From NCBI RefSeq assembly GCF_002222635.1, contig NZ_CP022415.1, forward strand, positions 2,232,001-2,296,000: a DNA stretch of 64,000 nucleotides. The letters run 5' to 3'. Under the pieces are notes generated by a model. It saw nothing but the letters and a program-made list of their open reading frames with translations. It was not told the DNA's origin and made no database searches. Positions 49,202 to 56,106 of the stretch are shown here, piece by piece (the first letter of the stretch is position 1; every line of letters starts with the position of its first letter). The translations under genes and the position numbers were made by a program. This DNA comes from Pseudosulfitobacter pseudonitzschiae (GTDB lineage: Bacteria; Pseudomonadota; Alphaproteobacteria; Rhodobacterales; Rhodobacteraceae).

Positions 49202-49222
49202 TATCGGAAACGACAGACTGCC

Positions 49223-49474
49223 ATGGCCAAATTGCCCAGCCCCTGTATCGACGTCTGCAAATACAAGCGCGCGGGCCACTGCATCGCCTGTTCGATGACG
49301 AAACCACAGAAAAAAGCATTCAAATCGCTGAAAAAAGAAGACCAACGGCACGGGTTTGTGCAGCTGGTCATGGCCCAACAAGCGCAGATGGGCAAGTTCA
49401 GGGCGTGGCCTGCGGCCTACGAAAAGAAATGCCGCAAAAAGGGTGTATCCGTTCCGCACATTCCCGAAGACTGA
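49223..49474 (+). CDS. DUF1289 cysteine-rich small protein
   Basis: An 83-residue cytosolic protein with the DUF1289 cluster CIDVCKYKRAGHCIAC (Cys at 8, 12, 20 and 23), which looks able to hold a metal or Fe-S centre. The rest is Lys/Gln-rich and helical. The family has no assigned function. It is preceded by a terminator and converges on dps, 12 bases apart. Confidence 0.85.
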   Translation: MAKLPSPCIDVCKYKRAGHCIACSMTKPQKKAFKSLKKEDQRHGFVQLVMAQQAQMGKFRAWPAAYEKKCRKKGVSVPHIPED

Positions 49475-49486
49475 TCCATTGCCGGA

Positions 49487-49957
49487 TCAGGCCAGATGCG
49501 AGCGAAGCATCCAGGCAAATTTTTCATGAACGCGTCCCCGTTCAATCGCCAGATCTTCGGTCAGCGTGTCGCCGTTTTCAGATGACACGTGTTCGACCCC
49601 CGACATGGTTGCCGACAGCTGCTCCTGCGCGTCCAGCAGGATCTGGATCATTTCCTTGTCAGACTGGTGCCCATCCTGCTCGGCGATCTTCGAGCGTTTC
49701 AACATGCCTGCCAACTGGCCTTCGGCGTGGCAGTCCAGCGCACGGATACGTTCGGCCAAATCGTCCTGAGCGACAAAGTGGTCTTCGTACATGGTCTGGA
49801 ACAAGGTATGAAGCGGGCCAAAGGACATGCCTTTGACGTTCCAGTGGAAATTCTGTGCCAACATGGTCGCCACGGCTGTTTCCGCCACAGCCTGATTTAG
49901 CGCTTCCGCGATGGCTTCGCGGGCGCTGGTGCTGATCTCTGTTACGGGTTGTCCCAT
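49487..49957 (-). CDS. dps: DNA-protection/iron-storage protein Dps
   Basis: A 156-residue ferritin-like Dps subunit forming a hollow dodecamer that oxidises and stores iron and shields DNA from peroxide. Ferroxidase ligands across the dimer interface are visible: H38 (NFHWNVKG), H50 (PLHTLF), D65 and E69 (AQDDLAERI). The N-terminal tail lacks a strong lysine cluster, so DNA binding may be weak. It is 12 bases downstream of a hypothetical gene on the same strand, probably co-transcribed, and sits among iron genes. Confidence 0.94.
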   Translation of the reverse strand: MGQPVTEISTSAREAIAEALNQAVAETAVATMLAQNFHWNVKGMSFGPLHTLFQTMYEDHFVAQDDLAERIRALDCHAEGQLAGMLKRSKIAEQDGHQSDKEMIQILLDAQEQLSATMSGVEHVSSENGDTLTEDLAIERGRVHEKFAWMLRSHLA

Positions 49958-49969
49958 TGAACGTCTCCT

Positions 49970-50392
49970 TTAAATGTTCGCATATAATGTACTACGATCC
50001 ATTGCGTCGGCAACGCGACGCACCAAAAAAGCGACCCAACGACGAAAATGGGCTGGAACGCGCCGGGTGATCAGAAAATACTCACTGTCCGAATCCTCGC
50101 GTCTGGCTGCATCAATTGCAGACAGCAACCACCGCTCGTCAAAGCTCAGCTCGGAAGAGCCGAGTTGATAGAACCGTGTGGGGCGACCAAACGCCACCGG
50201 AAGCGCGGCCAGCAATGTGTGCAATGCCTTGTCCGGGGATGCGTCAATGATCGCGCAGGCCTGCTCGACTTCCATGCGCGCCGACGCACGGCACCCGCAT
50301 GCGGCAATACGCAGCAACGCCAAGGTGGCACGATCGGGTTCCACTTGGTCAGAACCAAAGGCATACCAAGGCTGAATGTGAGAGGCTTTCAT
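49970..50392 (-). CDS. Conserved hypothetical protein upstream of dps
   Basis: About 140 residues from the ATG at 50392; a TTG two codons earlier is also possible. No family is recognised. The protein is soluble and helical, with several Cys early on (IAACGCRASARMEVEQACAI) and a basic C-terminal helix set (RRVPAHFRRWVAFLVRRV). No signal peptide or TM. It begins in the divergent gap before the DUF1111 gene and leads straight into dps, so it may be part of the same iron or stress response. Confidence 0.65.
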   Translation of the reverse strand: MKASHIQPWYAFGSDQVEPDRATLALLRIAACGCRASARMEVEQACAIIDASPDKALHTLLAALPVAFGRPTRFYQLGSSELSFDERWLLSAIDAARREDSDSEYFLITRRVPAHFRRWVAFLVRRVADAMDRSTLYANI

Positions 50393-50461
50393 GGTCAAAC
50401 CCGTTTGTTTTAGTCACTTTGAACTGGACGATTCGAATTTCCGACAATATTGCTCAGGTTT

Positions 50462-52003
50462 ATGAAGGACACAAGTTCACTCTTTCTTGCCAGCTGTTTC
50501 AGCACTGTCATGCTCTCTGCGGCTGGCGCGCAACCCGACCGCTATATCGCCATAACGGACGATCCGCATCTGGACGTGATACCGCGCACCGCAGCCGAAA
50601 CCGCGCGTATCGCCAAGGTGCTGGCGCCCCCGCATGATTTCAACACACCGCAACGGTTCGAGGATCTGCCGGGCGGAGCGGCAACGGTGCGGGTCAAGCC
50701 GGACGCCGATGCGTTTTCACAACCTTCGGGCAACATCGGTTTTGAAGAGGAACTGTTGTTCAAGGTCGGCAACGGGCTGTTCCGCAAAATCTGGGTTTCA
50801 TCGCCCTCTTCGACATTGGCCTCGGACGGACTGGGGCCGCTTTACAATGCGCGGTCATGCCAGCGCTGCCACATCAAGGACGGACGCGGCCACCCGCCTG
50901 CACCGGATGACGACAACGCGGTGTCGATGTTCCTGCGCATCTCTATTCCGGACGAGACTGCGGGGATTGCCGATATTCAGGACTATCTAGGCACCGCACC
51001 CGATCCGACCTATGGCACCCAACTGCAGGATTTTGCCCTGCCCGGTCTGCCTGCCGAATATCGTTTGCAGATCGACTATTCCGACCGCCCCGTGACCTTT
51101 GCCGACGGCACCACTATCGTGCTGCGCGATCCCACCTATACCGCTGCCGATCTTGGCTATGGTCCGCTGCATCCGCAGGCGATGCTGTCGCCGCGTGTTG
51201 CGCCGCAGATGATCGGGCTTGGGCTGCTCGAAGCGATCCCAGCCGCCGACATCATCGCGCTGGCGGACCCCGACGATGCCGACGGCGACGGCATTTCCGG
51301 TCGCCCCAATGTGATTTGGTCCGCCGAGTTCGACCGCCCGATGCTAGGCCGCTTTGGCCTCAAGGCTGGCGCGCCGACGGTGATGCAGCAAAGCGCGGGT
51401 GCCTTTGCGGGCGACATGGGCATTTCCAACCCGCTGTTTTCTGACCCGTTTGGCGAATGTTCGACCATTCAGGATGCCTGCCGCAAGGCGCCGCACGGAG
51501 CTGGCGATGTGCGCGGCTTCGAGATTGACCAAGAGGGGCTGGACCTTGTGGTGTACTACTCGCGCAATCTGGCGGTGCCAGCGCGGCGCAATGTGGACGA
51601 CCCGCAGGTGCTGCGCGGCAAGCAGGTGTTTTACGACACCGGCTGTGCTGCCTGCCACCAGCCATCCTTTGTCACCCACCGCCTGAACGATCGCCCCGAG
51701 CAGAGCTTTCAGCTGATCTGGCCACACACAGATATGTTGCTGCACGACATGGGCCCTGGTCTGGCCGATAACCGTCCCGAAGCGGTGGCCAGTGGCACCG
51801 AATGGCGCACCGCACCACTGTGGGGGATCGGTTTGACGCAACAGGTTTCGGGCCATACGCTGTTCCTGCACGATGGTCGCGCGCGGTCGTTGATGGAGGC
51901 GATCTTGTGGCATGGTGGCGAAGCCCAACCTGCCCGTGACCGGATACTGGCCATGCCCGAACCGGACCGCGACGCCCTTATAGCCTATCTGGAGAGCCTC
52001 TGA
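50462..52003 (+). CDS. Di-heme c-type cytochrome, DUF1111 (thiol oxidoreductase-like)
   Basis: A 513-residue exported protein with signal MKDTSSLFLASCFSTVMLSA. There are two haem c motifs, CQRCH at 133-137 and CAACH at 395-399, the latter in the C-terminal half typical of DUF1111. Such proteins resemble MauG/cytochrome c peroxidases and recur next to imelysins in iron-regulated loci. The ATG at 50462 is preferred over a TTG four codons earlier. The stop overlaps the next start as TGATG, so it is coupled to the second imelysin. Confidence 0.92.
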   Translation: MKDTSSLFLASCFSTVMLSAAGAQPDRYIAITDDPHLDVIPRTAAETARIAKVLAPPHDFNTPQRFEDLPGGAATVRVKPDADAFSQPSGNIGFEEELLFKVGNGLFRKIWVSSPSSTLASDGLGPLYNARSCQRCHIKDGRGHPPAPDDDNAVSMFLRISIPDETAGIADIQDYLGTAPDPTYGTQLQDFALPGLPAEYRLQIDYSDRPVTFADGTTIVLRDPTYTAADLGYGPLHPQAMLSPRVAPQMIGLGLLEAIPAADIIALADPDDADGDGISGRPNVIWSAEFDRPMLGRFGLKAGAPTVMQQSAGAFAGDMGISNPLFSDPFGECSTIQDACRKAPHGAGDVRGFEIDQEGLDLVVYYSRNLAVPARRNVDDPQVLRGKQVFYDTGCAACHQPSFVTHRLNDRPEQSFQLIWPHTDMLLHDMGPGLADNRPEAVASGTEWRTAPLWGIGLTQQVSGHTLFLHDGRARSLMEAILWHGGEAQPARDRILAMPEPDRDALIAYLESL

Positions 52004-52962
52004 TGCGCTTTGCCATCCTCTTTGCCTTGCTACCCTTTTCTGCTTTGGCCGACGGGCGGGTTGATGCTGCACTTGACCAGCACATTCTGCCGAGTCTGGC
52101 CCGTCTGGCTGACAGCACCGCCGCGCTTGCAGGTTCTGAGGACTGCGCACCCATCGCGGCATGGGCGCAGGCATCGGACGCTTGGCAGGCGGTATCGCAC
52201 CTGCGCTTTGGCCCCACCGAAGTGGACATCCGCGGCTTTGCGCTGGCGTATTGGCCTGACCCGCGCGGCGCAACGCCCAAGGCGCTGAACACCTTGCTGG
52301 GTGATGCGGCCCCCGCTGTGGCTGATGCATCGGTGGCAGGGCGCGGGTTTTATGCGATGGAGTTCCTGCTGTTCGATCCGGCCTATCCTGCCAGCGAAAC
52401 GCGGTGCGCGCTGATGCATGCACTGGCCGATGACGCCAGCGCAACGGCCACGGCCATAGCGCAGGACTGGACCGACCGCTATGCCGCTCTGCTGCGTGAC
52501 CCGTCCAACCCGACCTATCAATCCGATACCGAAGCCTTGCAAGAGCTGTACAAGGCCTTGCAAACGGGCCTTGAGTTTACCTCGGACACCCGCATCGGGC
52601 GCCCCTTGGGCAGCTTTGACCGCCCCCGCGCAGCCCGCGCCGAAATGCGCCGGTCGGGACGGTCCCTCAACAACGTAGTGGTGTCGCTGACCAGCCTGCA
52701 ACAATTGGCGCAGGCCTTGGCATCGCAAGACCCTGCGCTCGCGCGTGAAATAGACGCCGCATTCGACGTTGCATTTGCCCGCGCCGACGAGATCGCCCGG
52801 ATCGACGGCGGCGCTGATTTCAGTCTGGTCGATCAACCGCAAAACCGTCTGAAGCTGGAAGTTCTGCAACAGAACATCGACAGCATCCGCGACCTGTTGG
52901 CAATGAAACTGGGGCCGCAACTGGGCGTAAGCGTCGGCTTCAACTCTCTGGACGGCGATTGA
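52003..52962 (+). CDS. Imelysin family protein with altered GxHxxE site
   Basis: A 319-residue exported imelysin (signal MRFAILFALLPFSALADG). The signature reads G115-F-Y117-A-M-E120, so the His of GxHxxE is replaced by Tyr; surrounding helices (MEFLLFDPAYPASETRC, DFSLVDQPQNRLKLEVLQQN) keep the fold. It is middle gene of the DUF1111-imelysin-DUF1513 operon, overlapping the first by one base and one base before the third. In this operon type the imelysin is thought to sit in the periplasm with the cytochrome. The changed site suggests a non-metal-binding or paralogous role. Confidence 0.9.
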   Translation: MRFAILFALLPFSALADGRVDAALDQHILPSLARLADSTAALAGSEDCAPIAAWAQASDAWQAVSHLRFGPTEVDIRGFALAYWPDPRGATPKALNTLLGDAAPAVADASVAGRGFYAMEFLLFDPAYPASETRCALMHALADDASATATAIAQDWTDRYAALLRDPSNPTYQSDTEALQELYKALQTGLEFTSDTRIGRPLGSFDRPRAARAEMRRSGRSLNNVVVSLTSLQQLAQALASQDPALAREIDAAFDVAFARADEIARIDGGADFSLVDQPQNRLKLEVLQQNIDSIRDLLAMKLGPQLGVSVGFNSLDGD

Positions 52963-52963
52963 C

Positions 52964-54028
52964 ATGGCCAACCGCCGTCAGTTCCTTGCAGGGCTGTTGG
53001 CCTCTGGCCTTGCCCCTGTACCCACATGGGCCGACGCGGGCAGCCCCGCCTATCTGTCGGCGGCCCGTCTGCCCGACGGGCGCTATGTATTGACCGGACT
53101 GGACCGCGCAGGCACCGAGCGTTTTCGCATTCCGTTGCCCGATCGCGGCCATGCTGCCGCCGCTCACCCCACACGCCCCGTTGCAGTGGCTTTCGCCCGC
53201 AGGCCGGGTCGCTTTGCCTTGGCGCTGGATTGCCGCGATGGCACGGTTCTGGCGCAATTGGACAGCCCCGAAGGGCGGCATTTCTACGGTCATGGCAGCT
53301 TTGACGCGACGGGCCAATATTTGTTCACCACCGAAAACGACTATGATGCTGGCGCAGGGCGAATTGGCGTTTGGGACGTGCAACAGGGCTTTGCCCGCAT
53401 CGGCGAATTTGCCTCGGGCGGTGTCGGTCCGCATGACATCAAGCGGCTGCCTACGGGCGGCTTTGTCGTTGCCAACGGCGGCATCGACACCCATCCCGAC
53501 AGTGGACGGCTGAAGCTGAACTTGCCGACCATGCGGCCCAATCTGGCATATCTATCCGAAGACGGCGATCTGCTTGAGGTGGTCGAACCTGAGCAGCACC
53601 TCGCCTCGACCCGTCATCTGGCCGTGCGCGGTGACGGGCTAGTGGCGGTGGGGATGCAATGGCAGGGCGACGTGGCGCGCGCACCTGCTCTTGTGGCGCT
53701 ACACCGGCGCGGTGGACCGTTGCAGCTGCTGGGGGATGCTTCGGCGCTGGAAGGTTACGTGGGCAGCATCGCCTTTTCCGGTGATGGCACGCAGGTGGCA
53801 ATTACGTCCCCCCGTGGCGGCACGCTTGAAGTATTCGACGTAAAGACACGCGCACTGGCTCAGCGACTGGCCGAGGCGGACATTTGCGGCGTGGCCGCGG
53901 CACAGGATGGATTGCTGGCGACCACCGGACTTGGCCGCGTAATCCATGCCGACAACAAAGCGCGGACACTGAACGCAGCCCAACTTGCCTACGACAACCA
54001 CCTTGTGGTGATTGCTCAACCGGGCTGA
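52964..54028 (+). CDS. DUF1513 beta-propeller-like periplasmic protein
   Basis: A 354-residue protein with a twin-Arg signal (NRRQFLAGLLASGLAPV). Propeller-like strands then repeat in blocks such as FYGHGSFDATGQYLFTTEND, VGPHDIKRLPTGGFVVANGG and GSIAFSGDGTQVAITSPRGG. DUF1513 proteins occupy this place in imelysin/DUF1111 iron loci but have no proven activity. Tat export suggests folding or cofactor loading in the cytoplasm. It begins one base after the imelysin stop and ends the operon. Confidence 0.9.
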   Translation: MANRRQFLAGLLASGLAPVPTWADAGSPAYLSAARLPDGRYVLTGLDRAGTERFRIPLPDRGHAAAAHPTRPVAVAFARRPGRFALALDCRDGTVLAQLDSPEGRHFYGHGSFDATGQYLFTTENDYDAGAGRIGVWDVQQGFARIGEFASGGVGPHDIKRLPTGGFVVANGGIDTHPDSGRLKLNLPTMRPNLAYLSEDGDLLEVVEPEQHLASTRHLAVRGDGLVAVGMQWQGDVARAPALVALHRRGGPLQLLGDASALEGYVGSIAFSGDGTQVAITSPRGGTLEVFDVKTRALAQRLAEADICGVAAAQDGLLATTGLGRVIHADNKARTLNAAQLAYDNHLVVIAQPG

Positions 54029-54127
54029 ACAGAACAACAGACGGGTTTGCCGTGTCGGTCACACTATAATGGGGCTTTTTGCACTGGTATTGTCCGCGGC
54101 AAACACGAACAAACGCCGGTGCAATAA

Positions 54128-55111
54128 TCAGGCACGGCCCCCTGCCCTGCAAAGCCAGCCGTGTGCTGACACCATTTTCTCCAGAACAATGCGGCTGTGC
54201 ACGAAGGGATAGATATCGTTCTGACCGATGGACCGGTTCACATGGTTCAGCGCCAGACCATATGCCCCCGCCGTTTCGATCAGGGCCTTGGCGCTGGATT
54301 CGGCATAGGCGTCGTATTTGAGGTTGTTCAGGACCGGAAGCGTCAGCCCTGCCTCGACCGCGCTGTCAAGCATGTCGGTCAGGTGCATCACATGCGCCGA
54401 TGTCTCTGCCCAATCCTCGTGCGCGTGGGCCGAAGCATAGGGCGTGATAAAGCGGTTGTTCCAGTCGGCAGGCGCGCCGTTGGCATAGTGACGTTTAAGC
54501 GCAGCACCGTAATCCGCCTGCGGATCATCAAAGACCCGACCGAAGCGGGATGCAAAATCGGGGTGATCGACGGCCAGACGTTCGTACAGGAAATGCGCGA
54601 TCTCGTGCCGAAAGTGGGCTGTCATGGTGCGCAACCGTTCGCTCAGCGCCTCGCGGCGGCGGACCTCTTCGATGGGATCGGCTTCTGCCAAATTGATGGT
54701 GACCAGTCCGTTCTGGTGACCCATTATGACGTTGGTACGGCCTTTGGCGGTGTCCTCGGACAGCAGATGAAAACGCGGGTTCGGCCCCTGATCGGCATCG
54801 GTGAACCAGCCCCAGCGGCCCAGCGTCGCCAGCACCCAACGCTTGGACGCCTCGGCGCGCGACCACAGAGCCAGATTGTCGCCCTGTTCGATATCGGGCA
54901 CCACTTCAGTCATGGCACACGACCGGCAAAGGTCCGTGTCGCCCTGCTCGGCCACCCAGTTGCAGCCGATCCGCGACCGGTTGGCACAGCTTTTCCTGCC
55001 AGCGAAAAAGCCATCTTGTTCAGGATCATAGACCAGTGTGTTGCCGCAAATGCAGCGCAGGTTCGAGAAGTAAGCGGTGGCCTTGCAGTTGGGGCAGGCA
55101 TGAATACGCAT
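54128..55111 (-). CDS. Zinc-ribbon putative metallopeptidase
   Basis: A 327-residue cytosolic protein. The N-terminal zinc ribbon uses C6, C9, C20 and C22, and a second Cys set lies at 42, 50, 62 and 65. A zincin-like helix H169-E-I-A-H173 in FRHEIAHFLYER fits HExxH peptidases, and a downstream HAHEDWAETSAHVMH may supply the third ligand. This is the putative zinc-binding peptidase family found near transglutaminase/ATP-grasp clusters. It lies 114 bases beyond the last gene of that cluster on the same strand, so co-expression is likely but not proven. Confidence 0.85.
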   Translation of the reverse strand: MRIHACPNCKATAYFSNLRCICGNTLVYDPEQDGFFAGRKSCANRSRIGCNWVAEQGDTDLCRSCAMTEVVPDIEQGDNLALWSRAEASKRWVLATLGRWGWFTDADQGPNPRFHLLSEDTAKGRTNVIMGHQNGLVTINLAEADPIEEVRRREALSERLRTMTAHFRHEIAHFLYERLAVDHPDFASRFGRVFDDPQADYGAALKRHYANGAPADWNNRFITPYASAHAHEDWAETSAHVMHLTDMLDSAVEAGLTLPVLNNLKYDAYAESSAKALIETAGAYGLALNHVNRSIGQNDIYPFVHSRIVLEKMVSAHGWLCRAGGRA

Positions 55112-55225
55112 TGCGTGTGGTCCGTTCTAAAAGGCCGTCTTGGCGGTGTCCCTGCCGTTTGACAGGGCGAAGGGATCAGGGCGGTATTTGCGCGTGCGGC
55201 GCGGGGTCTGGGCAGGTGGCGCTGC

Positions 55226-56104
55226 TCAGGTCACCACTTTGACATCAACAGACTGTACGGTGGTCTGGTTCCCTGCCGATCGCAGATGGCCGATATCGGG
55301 GCTGACATCGGCGTAGTCGCGCCCGTAACCCACAACGATGTGATCCGTACCCACGACGCAGCGGTTGGTGGGGTCGTACTCCACCCATCCCAACGCCGCA
55401 CCGCACCACGCCTTGACCCAGGCGTGCATGGCATCGGCCCCTTCCAGACGGGTGCCCCCCTTGGGCGGCAAGGTGCGCAAGTAGCCGCTGACATAGCCTG
55501 CGGGAATGCCGAGAGACCGCAGGGCGAGGATCATGATATGACTATAGTCCTGACAGACCCCGCGTTTCTGGATAAAGGCATCGACCGGATTGGTGTCCAC
55601 GGTGGTGGCTGTCGGATCAAAGGTCATAAGCGCGTGCAGCGCCTCGCCCAGCCGCACGACTGTGTCCGCAACACTTTCTGCATCGCGGCGGATGCTGTGG
55701 GCAAAGGCCGAGATTTCGGAGTTTGCAGCCAGACGCGGCGACGGGCCCAGAAAATGCGTGGGTGACAGCGGCCCCATTTCGCGCAGGTCCGCCAGTTCGA
55801 CCGCCAGTTGCGCCGCGTCCAACGGAAAGTCCAGCAACGGCGCGGGCGCTTGCACCGCAACCCGGCAGGCCATCGAAATCACCATTTTGCTGTGCACATC
55901 CGCATGAACAAAGGTGGTGGTCTGGTTGCCAAAGAAATCAACGCTGTCGAACTGCTCGGACGGTGACGGCGTGATCGTCAGCATCGACAGCTTCAACTGC
56001 TGGCGCTGGCCCAGTGCGCGCGGCACCACACGCACCACATGCCGCCCGTTTCCTGCAGGCAAATGATAGGTGTGGGACAGGGACAGGCGGATATCATATT
56101 CCAT
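55226..56104 (-). CDS. Transglutaminase-like domain protein
   Basis: A 292-residue protein of the bacterial transglutaminase family. A beta-sandwich N-terminal domain is followed by the papain-like core with the triad C184 (GVCQDYSHI), H227 (AMHAWV) and D244 (GWVEYDPTN). No signal peptide. The ATG at 56104 is two bases after the ATP-grasp gene stop, so they are one transcript. In this gene setting such proteins may cleave or exchange amide bonds in peptides made by the partner ligase. Confidence 0.93.
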   Translation of the reverse strand: MEYDIRLSLSHTYHLPAGNGRHVVRVVPRALGQRQQLKLSMLTITPSPSEQFDSVDFFGNQTTTFVHADVHSKMVISMACRVAVQAPAPLLDFPLDAAQLAVELADLREMGPLSPTHFLGPSPRLAANSEISAFAHSIRRDAESVADTVVRLGEALHALMTFDPTATTVDTNPVDAFIQKRGVCQDYSHIMILALRSLGIPAGYVSGYLRTLPPKGGTRLEGADAMHAWVKAWCGAALGWVEYDPTNRCVVGTDHIVVGYGRDYADVSPDIGHLRSAGNQTTVQSVDVKVVT

Positions 56105-56106
56105 TG

